Of a stretch of 64,000 nt of DNA, positions 1 to 8,514 are shown in pieces. This stretch comes from Bordetella genomosp. 10. Its GTDB lineage: Bacteria; Pseudomonadota; Gammaproteobacteria; Burkholderiales; Burkholderiaceae_B. The position numbers and the translations under genes were made by a program. The stretch is taken from NCBI RefSeq assembly GCF_002261225.1, contig NZ_NEVM01000002.1, forward strand, positions 248,001 through 312,000. The letters are read 5' to 3'. Numbering within the stretch: position 1 is the first letter of the stretch; each line of letters opens with the position of its first letter. Below the pieces are notes generated by a model. It saw nothing but the letters and a program-made list of their open reading frames with translations, did no database searches and had not been told where the DNA came from.

Positions 1-207
1 CAGCAGCACGGCCTGGATCTCGGCTTCGCTGAAGGTGCCGGCGTGGACTTGCCGGAACAGGCCGGCGAAGGCCTCGATCAGGACCGGCGAATTCGCCATG
101 GCGCCCGCGATGTTCGGGATCGTGCCGAAGGTTCTGTTGAGATGTTCGAGAACGGGACGCGCCTGCTCCGGCGCCGTGGCGAGCGTGTGTATGGGATAGG
201 AAGGCAT
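1..207 (-). CDS. Carboxymuconolactone decarboxylase / AhpD-like family protein, C-terminus outside window
   Basis: The 69 visible codons read leftward from an ATG at 207 with no stop, so the gene runs off the window edge. The peptide has the typical start of the CMD/AhpD fold: a helix, then a TIPNIAGAMANSP segment, a helix ending LFRQVHAG, and TFSEAEIQAVLL, the segment just before the Cys-x-x-Cys helix. That catalytic motif would lie beyond base 1 and cannot be checked. Relatives are small peroxidase-like or lactone decarboxylase proteins, often lone stress or catabolic genes. It diverges from the IclR gene at 459 and may share its control region. Confidence 0.72.
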   Translation of the reverse strand, partial: MPSYPIHTLATAPEQARPVLEHLNRTFGTIPNIAGAMANSPVLIEAFAGLFRQVHAGTFSEAEIQAVLL

Positions 208-381
208 GGGGGTTCCTCTTGGGTTCGCCGCGAACGGAATCGATCGCGGCAGGAGGATTAGAGCGGGCTGGTGGAGATCGCCCAACTACCTCCCAGGTAA
301 TAGGGGGAGGGCGGGTGACGGGCGGGCGATGGGCAGATGACGGGTGGGCAACGGCGCCGGACTTTCGTCCCGTGAAAGTTT

Positions 382-394
382 GTTGCGACGCAAC
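382..394. promoter_or_regulatory. Candidate IclR operator (palindrome)
   Basis: A perfect inverted repeat GTTGC-GAC-GCAAC lies 65 bases upstream of the IclR start, in the 251-base gap shared with the divergent CMD gene. T-rich flanks extend the partial symmetry, and a second small inversion (TTTC/GAAA) lies at 363-377. IclR proteins usually bind short palindromes in the region between themselves and a divergent target. Assignment to this regulator is inference. Confidence 0.35.
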
Positions 395-458
395 TTTACC
401 GGTCCCGTGCCGGTTCTCTATCTTGTGCCCGTGTTCAGCATGAGGCGAGGCCGACGCC

Positions 459-1229
459 ATGTCGTCGCAGGACCAGACCCCCGTATCCGCTACGAAGAAG
501 ACCTGCCGCGTGCTGGCGGCGCTGTCGGACCGGCGCGTTTGCCGGCTCACCGACATCGCCCGCAATGCCGGGTTGGACATGTCGACGGCCCTGCGCATCC
601 TGAAGGAGCTCGAGGAGGAGGGTTTCGTGGAGCGAGACCCCGAAAGCAAGCAATACATGCTCGGCCCGCAGGTCTACGCCATGCATCATGCGATGGTGGC
701 CGGGCTGGACGTGCGCAGCCTGGCGCGGCCGGCCCTGATCCGCCTGGCGCGCCGCTTCGGCGATACCGTGATCCTGTCGGTGCCCATGGGCTGGGAGTCC
801 GTATGCCTGGACCTGTGCTTCGGCGACTATCCGATCCGCGCCAACTACCTCGAAGTCGGCAGCCGCCGGCCGCTGGGCGTGGGGGCGGGCAGCCTGGCGC
901 TGTATTCGGTGCTGGCGGACAACGAACTGCGCACCGTCCTGCCCATGGTGCACCAGCGCCTGGCGGCGCGCTATCCGCGCTTTCCCGTGCCGACCTTGGA
1001 CGCCGCCGCCGAGCGCGCGCGCGAGCGGGGCCATGCCATGCTGCTGGACGTGGTGCAGGAGAAAATGGGCGGCCTGGGCGTGGCGGTGCGCGGCCCGGAC
1101 GGCCGCGCCATCGCCGCCTTGAGCGTGGCCGCGCTGAACGAGCGCATCGAGTCGCGCGAGGACGAGCTCGCGCAGGCCCTGGCCGTCGAAGCGCGGCAGA
1201 TCGAACAAGCCTGGATGCCCCATGCCTGA
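459..1229 (+). CDS. IclR family transcriptional regulator
   Basis: 256 residues, the normal length for IclR proteins. Residues 10-70 form the winged helix-turn-helix: VCRLTDIARNAGLDMSTALR is followed by LKELEEEGFVERD. Residues about 75-250 are the effector-binding GAF-like domain, with GLDVRSLARPALIRLARRFGD and the closing LNERI segment typical of the family. Its stop overlaps the start of the thiolase-like gene at 1222 by 8 bases, so it is the first gene of the catabolic operon and probably controls it. The effector is likely an aromatic or short organic acid, but this cannot be read from the sequence. Confidence 0.92.
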   Translation: MSSQDQTPVSATKKTCRVLAALSDRRVCRLTDIARNAGLDMSTALRILKELEEEGFVERDPESKQYMLGPQVYAMHHAMVAGLDVRSLARPALIRLARRFGDTVILSVPMGWESVCLDLCFGDYPIRANYLEVGSRRPLGVGAGSLALYSVLADNELRTVLPMVHQRLAARYPRFPVPTLDAAAERARERGHAMLLDVVQEKMGGLGVAVRGPDGRAIAALSVAALNERIESREDELAQALAVEARQIEQAWMPHA

Positions 1230-2367
1230 AAACCGCCATCCTTACCTGTTGGCCGCGGCCGGCACGCCCTTCGGGCGCCTGGAAGGCCAGAGCGCGCTGG
1301 ACCTGATGGCGCAGGCCGCCAATGCGGCGATCGCCCGCGCGGGCGTCGCGCGCGGCGGCATCGACGGCGTGCTGTGCGGCTACGCCACCACCTATCCGCA
1401 CCTGATGCTGGCCACCTTGCTCAGCGAGAAACTGGGGCTGGAGCCCCATTACGCGCACGGCATCCAGATGGGCGGCGCCACGGGCGCGGCGATGGTGATG
1501 CTGGCCGGCGAGCTGCTGCGCAGCGGCGCCTGCCGCCGCGTGCTGGTGGTGGCGGGGGAGAACCGGCTGACCGGACAGGCGCGCGACACCTCCATCCAGA
1601 CGCTGGCCCAGGTGGGCGAAGCGGACACCGAGGTGCCCAACGGCGCGTCGGTGCCGGCCTACTACGCGCTGCTGGCGTCGGCCTACATGGCCGCCACCGG
1701 AACGCGGCGCGAGGACCTGGCGGAGTTCGCGGTACTGATGCGGCGCAACGCCGCCGGCCATCCGCGCGCGCACCTGCGGGAACCGATCGACCTGCGGCAG
1801 GTGCTGGATGCGCGGCCCATCGCCACGCCGCTGCATCTGCTGGATTGCTGTCCCATTTCGGATGGCGCCGTGGCCTTGCTGCTGTCCACCGACGCCGGGC
1901 CGGTGCGGCTGGCGGGCGCGGGCCAGGCGCATCGCCACCAGCACCTGTCGGCGTTGCGCGACGTGCTGGACACGGGGGCCGCGCGCGCCGCGCGGCGTGC
2001 CCTGGACCAGGCCGGCGTATCGCGCGAACAGATCGACTACCTGGCCATCTACGACTCCTTCACCGTCACCCTGGTCATGCTGCTGGAGGAACTGGGCTAT
2101 GCGCCGCGCGGCGGCGCCGCGGCGCGCCTGCGGCAGGGGATTTACGACCCGGACGGCGCGCTGCCGCTCAATACCCACGGCGGGCTGCTGTCGTTCGGCC
2201 ATTCCGGCGTGGCGGGCGGCCTGTCCCACGTCGCCGAAGCCTGGGAGCAACTGGCCGGCGCGGCAGGGGATCGGCAGATCGGGCGCCGCCGGCGCGCCCT
2301 GGTGCATGCCGACGGCGGCGTGCTGTCGGCCCACGTCAGCCTGGTGCTGGAAGCGGAGGCGGCATGA
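1222..2367 (+). CDS. Thiolase-like (SCP-x / Ltp2-type) protein without nucleophilic Cys
   Basis: 381 residues of thiolase fold. The position of the acyl-accepting cysteine reads MGGATGAAM with no Cys, while the C-terminal signature NTHGGLLSFGHSGVAGG keeps the catalytic His region. Residues around 275 read YDSFTVTLVMLLEELGY, as in the non-decarboxylating SCP-x/Ltp2 branch. In steroid degradation Ltp2 binds a DUF35 partner and performs retro-aldol cleavage of hydroxyacyl-CoA rather than classical thiolysis. The gene overlaps the next (DUF35) gene by an ATGA, which fits an obligate complex. A retro-aldolase role is inferred from the missing Cys and the partner; the substrate is unknown. Confidence 0.85.
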   Translation: MPENRHPYLLAAAGTPFGRLEGQSALDLMAQAANAAIARAGVARGGIDGVLCGYATTYPHLMLATLLSEKLGLEPHYAHGIQMGGATGAAMVMLAGELLRSGACRRVLVVAGENRLTGQARDTSIQTLAQVGEADTEVPNGASVPAYYALLASAYMAATGTRREDLAEFAVLMRRNAAGHPRAHLREPIDLRQVLDARPIATPLHLLDCCPISDGAVALLLSTDAGPVRLAGAGQAHRHQHLSALRDVLDTGAARAARRALDQAGVSREQIDYLAIYDSFTVTLVMLLEELGYAPRGGAAARLRQGIYDPDGALPLNTHGGLLSFGHSGVAGGLSHVAEAWEQLAGAAGDRQIGRRRRALVHADGGVLSAHVSLVLEAEAA

Positions 2368-2705
2368 CGCAGCGGCATCCTCTCGACATGCAGCGCTGCG
2401 CGGATTGCGGCGCATGGTGGGCTTTGCGGCCTTATGCCTGCGCCGCCTGCGGCGGCACGTCCCTGGCGTGGACGCGCGCGAGCGGCGAGGGCGTCGTCAC
2501 CGCGTGCAGCGTGGTGCATCGGGCGCCCGACGCCGCCTGGCGCGAGTACGCGCCCTATACCCTGGTGCTGGTCCGCTTGCGGGAAGGGCCGGTGCTGATG
2601 GGCCACGCCGCGCCCGGGGTGGCCGTGGGCGACGCCGTGGCCGGCCAGGTCTGGGCGCATGGACAGCATCTCCTGCTCCGTTTCGAGGCGCGCCGGCCGC
2701 CCTGA
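2364..2705 (+). CDS. DUF35 zinc-ribbon OB-fold protein, partner of thiolase-like protein
   Basis: 113 residues. An N-terminal rubredoxin-like zinc ribbon has two Cys-x-x-Cys knuckles (CADC and CAAC, residues about 11-33), followed by an OB fold whose strand segments include GVVTACSVVHR, YTLVLVRLREGPVLMGH and AVGDAVAGQVW. DUF35 proteins bind acyl-CoA and complete the active site of Ltp2-type aldolases. It starts inside the stop of the thiolase-like gene (ATGA at 2364), indicating translational coupling and a 1:1 complex. The four cysteines needed for zinc are all present. Confidence 0.88.
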   Translation: MTQRHPLDMQRCADCGAWWALRPYACAACGGTSLAWTRASGEGVVTACSVVHRAPDAAWREYAPYTLVLVRLREGPVLMGHAAPGVAVGDAVAGQVWAHGQHLLLRFEARRPP

Positions 2706-2798
2706 CGCGCTGCCGGCCGTCCATCGCCGGTCCGTTCAAAAAAACATTCCCAAACCATTCCAAACCATAACGTCCCCATGAGGACGGAGGAGACACGC

Positions 2799-3770
2799 AT
2801 GCCTGCAATTTCGATATGGCGGGCGGCCCTGGCCGCGCTCGCCCTGACCGCGAGCGCGGCCGCGGCGGCCGCCGATTGGCCGGCCCGGCCGATCACCCTG
2901 GTCGTGCCCTATCCGCCGGGCGGTCCCACCGACATCGTCGGCCGGGTGGTGGCGCAGGGCCTGGGCGAGGAGCTGGGGCAGACCATCATCATCGACAACC
3001 GTTCGGGCGCCGGCGGCAATATCGGCGCGGAGATGGTCGCCAAGAGCGCGCCCGACGGCTACACGCTGCTGCTGGCGACCACCGCGCACGCCATCAACAT
3101 GTCGCTGTTCGCCAACCGCACCTACGACACGCGCAAGAGTTTCGCGCCGGTGTCCCTGCTGACGAAGGGGCCCCTGGTCATCGTGGCGCGGCCCGACCTG
3201 CCGGCGCACAGCGTGAGCGAACTGATCGCGCTGGCCAAGTCGCGGCCGGGCAAGTTGACCTTCGCGTCGTCGGGCAACGGGCAATCCACGCATCTGGCCG
3301 CCGCGCTGTTCAACAGCATGGCCGGCACGCAGATGGTCCACGTGCCGTACCGCGGCAGCGCGCCCGCGCTGACCGACGTGATGGGCGGGCAGACCGACAT
3401 CATGTTCGACACCATGCTGTCTTCCATGCCTTTCGTGCATGGCGGCAAGCTGCGCGCCATCGCGGTGACCAGCGCCAGGCGTTCGCCCGCCGCGCCCGAA
3501 GTGCCGACGGTCGCCGAGTCCGGCCTGGCCGGCTACGAGGCCACGGCCTGGAACGGCCTGATGGCGCCGGCCGGCACGCCCGCGCCGGTGGTGCAGCGCT
3601 TGAGCGAGGCCTTGCGCAAGGTGCTGGGCCGTCCCGACGTGCAGGCCAAGTTCTCCGCGCAGGGCTTTTCCGCCGAATGGATGACGCCGCCGGACTTCGG
3701 CCGCTTCGTCAACGACGAGGTGGACAAATGGGCGGGCGTGGTGCGGGCCTCCGGCGCGACCGTCAATTGA
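2799..3770 (+). CDS. Bug/TctC family tripartite tricarboxylate binding protein
   Basis: 323 residues with a Sec signal peptide (hydrophobic run ALAALALTASAAAAAA, cleavage before DWPARPITL). The mature start carries the hallmark VVPYPPGGPTDIVGR, followed by NRSGAGGNIGAEMVAKSAPDGYTLL and the PYRGSAPALTDVMGG segment of Bug receptors. These periplasmic proteins bind carboxylates; no TctA/TctB membrane genes lie nearby, so it is an orphan receptor borrowing a distant permease or acting as a sensor. I chose ATG 2799 rather than 2778 because GGAGGAGA lies just upstream of 2799. It sits inside the catabolic operon and probably binds the operon's substrate. Confidence 0.93.
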   Translation: MPAISIWRAALAALALTASAAAAAADWPARPITLVVPYPPGGPTDIVGRVVAQGLGEELGQTIIIDNRSGAGGNIGAEMVAKSAPDGYTLLLATTAHAINMSLFANRTYDTRKSFAPVSLLTKGPLVIVARPDLPAHSVSELIALAKSRPGKLTFASSGNGQSTHLAAALFNSMAGTQMVHVPYRGSAPALTDVMGGQTDIMFDTMLSSMPFVHGGKLRAIAVTSARRSPAAPEVPTVAESGLAGYEATAWNGLMAPAGTPAPVVQRLSEALRKVLGRPDVQAKFSAQGFSAEWMTPPDFGRFVNDEVDKWAGVVRASGATVN

Positions 3771-3787
3771 ACACGGCAGGGGAACAC

Positions 3788-5941
3788 ATGCTCACTCGCA
3801 ACGACGACGCCACCCTCAGGCAACTGCTCGATCCCGCATCCATCGCCATCATCGGCGCGTCCGACAATCCCGACAAGATCGGCGGGCGTCCCATCCACTA
3901 CATGCGGCGCCATGGCTACGCGGGCCAGCTCTATCCCATCAACCCGCAGCGCGCCGACGTCCAGGGCGAGCGCTGCTGGCCCAGCCTGGCGAGCCTGCCG
4001 GCCGCGCCCGAGCTGGCCATCGTCGCGGTCGCGGGCGAACAAGGGGTGCGGGCGGTGGACGAGTGCGCCGCCTCGGGCGTGGCCGCGGCCATCGTGATTT
4101 CCGCCGGTTTCGCCGAGACGGGGAGCACGGGCCGCGCCTTGCAGGACGCCATGGCCGCGCGGGCGCGCGCGGCCGGCATGCGCATCGTGGGACCGAATTC
4201 CCAAGGCTTGGCGAATTTCGGCACCGGCGCCATCGCCAGCTTTTCCACCATGTTCCTGGAGGTGCCGCCGGCCGACGGCCCCGTGGCCGTCATCAGCCAG
4301 AGCGGCGGCATGAGCGCGATGGTGTACGGCCTTTTGCGCCAGCGCGGCATCGGCGTGCGACACGTGCACGCCACCGGCAACGAGGCCGACGTGACGGTGG
4401 CCGACCTGGCCTGCGCGGTCCTGCGCGATCCCGAGGTGCGCATCGTGCTGCTCTACCTGGAGTCCCTGCGCGAGGCCGGCGCGCTGGCCGAGGCGGCCGC
4501 CATGGCGCGGGCGCGCGGCGTGGCCCTGATCGCGGTGAAGTCGGGCCGCTCCGAGGCCGGCGCGCGCGCCGCGGCTTCGCACACGGGCGCGCTGGCCAAC
4601 GAGGACCGCGCGGTGGACGCCTATTTCGAACACCACGCCATCCTGCGCGCGCGCGATCCGCAGGAACTGGTGCGCTATGCGGAGCTGGCGCTGCGCGGTC
4701 CGCTGCCGCGGGGGCCGCGCCTGGTGGTCGTCAGCAATTCGGGGGCGAGCTGCGTGCTGGCGTCGGACGCGGCGCAGGAAAGCGGGCTGGAGATCGCGCC
4801 CCTGGACGCCGCCACGCAGGCCGGCCTGGCGCGGTGCCTGCCCGGCTTCGCCACGACCACGAACCCCGTCGACATCACGGCCGCGCTGCTGTCGAACAAC
4901 GGCCTGTTCGGCGAGGTGCTGCCGCTGATCGCGTCCGATCCCGCCGCCGACGGGTTTCTCATCGATATCCCGGTCGCGGGGCGCGGCTATGACGTCGCCG
5001 CCTTCGCGGCCGACACCGCCGATTTCGCCGCCCGTGCCGGCAAGCCGGTCGCCGTGGTGGCCTGGCAGGCGCCCGTGGCCGCCGCCTTCCGCGAGCGCGG
5101 CGTGGCCGTCTATGCGGACGAGCAGCAGGCTTGCGGCGCCCTGGCCGCGCTCTATCGGCTGCACCGCCTGCGCGGCCGCGTTGCGCCGGCCTGGACGTCC
5201 GATGCGGCGGCCACGGTGCCGCCTGCGGGCTTAGGCGAGGATTCATCCGCGCAAGCGCAGCCATCCACCGGAACGCTGTCCGAGGCCCATAGCCTGGCGC
5301 TGCTCGCCAGCCATGGCCTGACGGTGGCCGAGCACGCGGTCTGCGCGGACGCCGACGCGGCGGTCGCGGCGTGGCGGCGCATCGGCGTGCCCGTGGCCTT
5401 GAAGGCGTGCTCGGCCCGTCTTCCCCACAAATCGGAACACGGCCTGGTGGCGCTGGGATTGAACGACGAAACGGCATTGCGCGAGGCCCTGGCGCGGCAG
5501 GCGCAGACGCTGGCGCGGCTGGGCGTGGACGACGCCGCCTGGATCGTGGCGCGCATGCATGCAGGGCTGCACGAGTGCGCGCTGGGCGTGCGCAACGACC
5601 CGGTGTTCGGCCCCGTCGTGCTGGTGGGCGCCGGCGGCAAGTATGTCGAGGCCCTGGACGACGTGGCCGTGCTGCTGCCGCCCTTCGGCGCGGAGGACGT
5701 GGCGGCCAAGCTGCGCGGCCTGCGCATCGGCGCCTTGCTGGCGGGCGTGCGCGGCGATCCGCCCGCCGACGTGGAGGCGCTGGCCGAGCAGGCCGTCCGC
5801 CTGGGACGCTATGCGCGGGCGGCGGGCGGCCGGGTGGCCTCGGTCGACATCAATCCGGTGCTGGTGGGCGCGCGCGGGCAGGGCGCCGTGGCGCTGGACG
5901 CGCTCGTCGAACTGGCCGGCGCGCCGCCGTCCTCGGCCTGA
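3788..5941 (+). CDS. ADP-forming acyl-CoA (acetate-CoA type) ligase, single chain
   Basis: 717 residues. Order: CoA-binding Rossmann domain (residues 10-130, DPASIAIIGASDNPDKIGG), succinyl-CoA-ligase-like domains (NSQGLANF, ISQSGGMSA, phosphohistidine loop AASHTGALANEDRA), then a C-terminal ATP-grasp domain (LKACSARLPHKSEHGLVALGL; VLVGAGGKYVE). This class links acyl-CoA to ATP: acid + CoA + ATP to acyl-CoA + ADP + Pi. The start at 3788 follows GGGGAACAC closely and fits the family start. An Ala/Gln-rich linker (about 480-500) joins the alpha-like and beta-like parts. A second, AMP-forming ligase is at 12115, so the operon may activate two different acids. Confidence 0.9.
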   Translation: MLTRNDDATLRQLLDPASIAIIGASDNPDKIGGRPIHYMRRHGYAGQLYPINPQRADVQGERCWPSLASLPAAPELAIVAVAGEQGVRAVDECAASGVAAAIVISAGFAETGSTGRALQDAMAARARAAGMRIVGPNSQGLANFGTGAIASFSTMFLEVPPADGPVAVISQSGGMSAMVYGLLRQRGIGVRHVHATGNEADVTVADLACAVLRDPEVRIVLLYLESLREAGALAEAAAMARARGVALIAVKSGRSEAGARAAASHTGALANEDRAVDAYFEHHAILRARDPQELVRYAELALRGPLPRGPRLVVVSNSGASCVLASDAAQESGLEIAPLDAATQAGLARCLPGFATTTNPVDITAALLSNNGLFGEVLPLIASDPAADGFLIDIPVAGRGYDVAAFAADTADFAARAGKPVAVVAWQAPVAAAFRERGVAVYADEQQACGALAALYRLHRLRGRVAPAWTSDAAATVPPAGLGEDSSAQAQPSTGTLSEAHSLALLASHGLTVAEHAVCADADAAVAAWRRIGVPVALKACSARLPHKSEHGLVALGLNDETALREALARQAQTLARLGVDDAAWIVARMHAGLHECALGVRNDPVFGPVVLVGAGGKYVEALDDVAVLLPPFGAEDVAAKLRGLRIGALLAGVRGDPPADVEALAEQAVRLGRYARAAGGRVASVDINPVLVGARGQGAVALDALVELAGAPPSSA

Positions 5942-5943
5942 CT

Positions 5944-6083
5944 ATCCAGACCTGACCCTCCAAGCCTGATGATCCAAGCCTGACCATTCAATCCTGACGA
6001 TTCAAAACCGGCGATTCAAGCCTGACGAGCCAAGTCTCACCACCCAAATCTCACCATTCAAGCTGTCCGACCACTCAAGCTGA
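5944..6083. repeat. Degenerate 14-bp tandem repeat, about 10 units
   Basis: From two bases after the ligase stop to 25 bases before the next Bug gene the DNA is a head-to-tail array of 14-base units with consensus ATTCAAGCCTGACG; units begin at 5944, 5958, 5972, 5986, 6000, 6014, 6028, 6042 and 6056, with a shifted tenth at 6070. Many units contain TGA and, as 14 is not a multiple of three, stops occur in every plus frame. The array is markedly AT-richer than the genes and fills the whole gap between two operon members. Confidence 0.85.
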
Positions 6084-6107
6084 TTCGTTCAGCGACCGGG
6101 AGTCCCG

Positions 6108-7121
6108 ATGCGTCTTCATTCACGTCCTGGCCCGCGCGCGGCTGCGCGCAGGGTTTCGTCGATACTCTCCGCCGTGCTGGCCGCGGCGGCGGCGCTGGCC
6201 GCGCCCGCCCAGGCCGCGCCGGCATGGCCCACGCGGCCCATCACCCTGGTGGTGCCCTTTCCGCCGGGCGGTACCACGGACCTGCTGGGCCGCCTGGTGG
6301 CGCGCGAGGCGGGCGCCCGGCTGGGCCAGAGCGTGGTGGTGGAGAATCGCCCCGGCGCCGGCGGCGGCATAGGCGCGGCCGCCGTGGCGCGCGCCGCGCC
6401 CGACGGCTACACCTTGTTGATGGGCACCGTGGGCACGCAGGCGACCAATCAATTCCTCTACGCCAACGTGCACTACGACTCGGCGCGCGACTTCGCGCCG
6501 GTGACGCTGGTCGCCAACTCGCCCAACGTCCTGATGGTCAATCCCAAGCTCGGGATTGCCTCCGTGGCCGCGCTCATCCAGCGGGCGCGGGCCCAGCCCG
6601 GCGTCCTGAACTTCGCGTCCACCAGCCTGGGCGGCACGCCGCACCTGTCGGGCGAGCTGTTCAACAGCCTGGCGAAGGTGGATATCCGGCACGTGCCCTA
6701 CAGCGGCTCGGCGCCCGCGATGACGGCCTTGCTGGGCGGACAGGTGCAGCTCATGTACGACAACCTGCCTTCGGCCATCGGCCAGATCCGTTCCGGCAGC
6801 GTGCTGGCGCTGGGCGTCACCACGCGCGAGCGCGTGCCCATGCTGCCCGATGTGCCCACCGTGGCCGAAGCGGGCCTGCCGGGCTACGAGGTGAACTCCT
6901 GGTTCGGCCTGCTCGCGCCGGCGGGTACGCCGGACGAGGTGGTGCGGCGTATTCGGTCGGCGGTGGCCGACGCGATGAACACGCCCGCGGTGCGGCGGCA
7001 GGTCGAGGAACTGGGCGCCGTGCCGGTGGCCGATACCCCGCAGGAGTACGCCGCCGTCATCCGGGACGACACCGCCAAGTGGCGCAAGATCATCCAGGAC
7101 GCCGGCATCCATCCGCAATGA
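6108..7121 (+). CDS. Bug/TctC family tripartite tricarboxylate binding protein
   Basis: 337 residues with an Arg-rich N-terminus and signal peptide ending AQAAPAWPTRPITL. Carries VVPFPPGGTTDLLGR, NRPGAGGGIGAAAVARAAPDGYTLL and YSGSAPAMTALLGGQVQLMYDN. Second Bug receptor in the same operon but with a different binding loop (TVGTQATNQFLYANVHYDS), so it probably recognises a different acid from the one at 2799. It ends in an ATGA-type junction next to the AtuA gene, so co-expression is likely. Start ATG 6108 lies just past the 14-bp repeat array with GGGAG 10 bases upstream. Confidence 0.93.
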   Translation: MRLHSRPGPRAAARRVSSILSAVLAAAAALAAPAQAAPAWPTRPITLVVPFPPGGTTDLLGRLVAREAGARLGQSVVVENRPGAGGGIGAAAVARAAPDGYTLLMGTVGTQATNQFLYANVHYDSARDFAPVTLVANSPNVLMVNPKLGIASVAALIQRARAQPGVLNFASTSLGGTPHLSGELFNSLAKVDIRHVPYSGSAPAMTALLGGQVQLMYDNLPSAIGQIRSGSVLALGVTTRERVPMLPDVPTVAEAGLPGYEVNSWFGLLAPAGTPDEVVRRIRSAVADAMNTPAVRRQVEELGAVPVADTPQEYAAVIRDDTAKWRKIIQDAGIHPQ

Positions 7122-7135
7122 GCAAGGAGACGTTG

Positions 7136-8488
7136 ATGACTGAAAAAGCGGGCACGCTGCGCATCGGTTCGGGCGCGGGCTGGTGGGGCGACCGGATCGA
7201 ACCGGCGCGTTGGAACGCCGAGCGCGGCGAGCTGGATTTCCTGTGCTTCGAGACCATGGCCGAGGCCACCGTCTCGGCCGCGCAGGTGCGCAAGCGGCGC
7301 GACCCCGGTTTTCCGGGCTACGACACCTGGCTGGACGACCGCATGCGCGCGGTCCTGCCGCACTGCAAGGCCAACGGCACGCGCATCGTCTCCAACCAGG
7401 GATGGATCGATCCGCTGGCCGCGGCCCGCCGCGTGGCGGCGCTGTGCGCGGAAGCGGGATGGCGGGACGCGCGGGTGGCGGCGATCCAGGCCTCCGACCT
7501 GACCGCCGACATCGCGCGGCGCGAGCTGGCCATCATGGAAAGCGGGGCGCCGGTGTCGACGATAGGCGCCACCCTGATTTCGGCGGAGCCCTACGCCGGC
7601 GCCGAAGCCATCGTGCAGGCCCTGGACCAGGGCGCGGATATCGTCATCACCGGACGCGTGGCCGATCCCTCGCTGTTCCTGGCGCCCATGATGCATCACT
7701 ACGGCTGGCGCGCCGACGACTGGCAGCGGCTGGGCCAGGGCAGCGGCATCGGCCATCTGCTGGAATGCGGGGCCCAGGTCACGGGCGGCTATTTCGGCGA
7801 TCCCGGCTACAAGGACGTGCCGCAGCCCTGGAACCTGGCCTTTCCCTATGCGGACGTGGCCGCCGACGGCACGGCCGAGATCGGCAAGGTGGCGGGCACG
7901 GGCGGCTGCATCGACCTGCGCACGGTGAAGGAACAGATGTTCTACGAGGTCCACGATCCGGCGCGCTACATCACGCCGGACGTGGTGGTGGACTTCACGA
8001 CGGCGCGCCTGGCGCAGGCGGGCGCCGACCGCGTGCGCGTGTCCGGCATCGGCGGGCGCGCGCGCACCGACACGCTGAAGGTGTCGATGGGCTGCACGGA
8101 AGGCTATATCGGCGAAGACATGTTCTTCTTCGCCGGCCCGGGCTGCCTGGAGAAGGCCCGCCTGGCCGAGACCATCCTGCGCGAACGCCTGAGCGACCTG
8201 CAATGCGAAGACCTGCGCATCGACTTCCTCGGCCTGAACGCGGTGCATGGCGCGGCCTCGGCGCCGCCGGCCTGCGCGCCGGCGGAGATCGCGCTGCGCA
8301 TCGCGGCCCGTTGCGCCACGCGCGCCCAGGCCGAACGCATCGGCCGCGAGGTGGACGGCATGGCGGTCTGCGGCCTGGCGTCCACCGGCAAGCGCGTGCC
8401 GCACCAGGACCGGGTGCGCGAGGTGATCGGGCTGTGGTCGACGCTGGTGCCGCGCGATACCGTGCGCTGCACGGTCCAATTCGTCTGA
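7136..8488 (+). CDS. AtuA family (DUF1446) protein, acyclic terpene utilization type
   Basis: 450 residues covering the AtuA core: RIGSGAGWWGDRIEPA at the start, CFETMAEATVSAAQ, RIVSNQGWIDPLAAARRV, and VITGRVADPSLFLAPMMHHYGW. Pseudomonas AtuA proteins of the citronellol/geranyl-CoA cluster are longer because a ferredoxin-fold domain is fused at the C-terminus; here that domain is the separate gene at 8515. The biochemical role of AtuA is unsettled, but it accompanies degradation of branched, terpenoid-like acyl-CoA. Start 7136 is favoured by AAGGAGA eight bases upstream; an in-frame ATG at 7118 overlapping the previous stop is possible. Confidence 0.87.
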   Translation: MTEKAGTLRIGSGAGWWGDRIEPARWNAERGELDFLCFETMAEATVSAAQVRKRRDPGFPGYDTWLDDRMRAVLPHCKANGTRIVSNQGWIDPLAAARRVAALCAEAGWRDARVAAIQASDLTADIARRELAIMESGAPVSTIGATLISAEPYAGAEAIVQALDQGADIVITGRVADPSLFLAPMMHHYGWRADDWQRLGQGSGIGHLLECGAQVTGGYFGDPGYKDVPQPWNLAFPYADVAADGTAEIGKVAGTGGCIDLRTVKEQMFYEVHDPARYITPDVVVDFTTARLAQAGADRVRVSGIGGRARTDTLKVSMGCTEGYIGEDMFFFAGPGCLEKARLAETILRERLSDLQCEDLRIDFLGLNAVHGAASAPPACAPAEIALRIAARCATRAQAERIGREVDGMAVCGLASTGKRVPHQDRVREVIGLWSTLVPRDTVRCTVQFV

Positions 8489-8514
8489 ATCGTCTGAACA
8501 GCGGGGGAGACATC

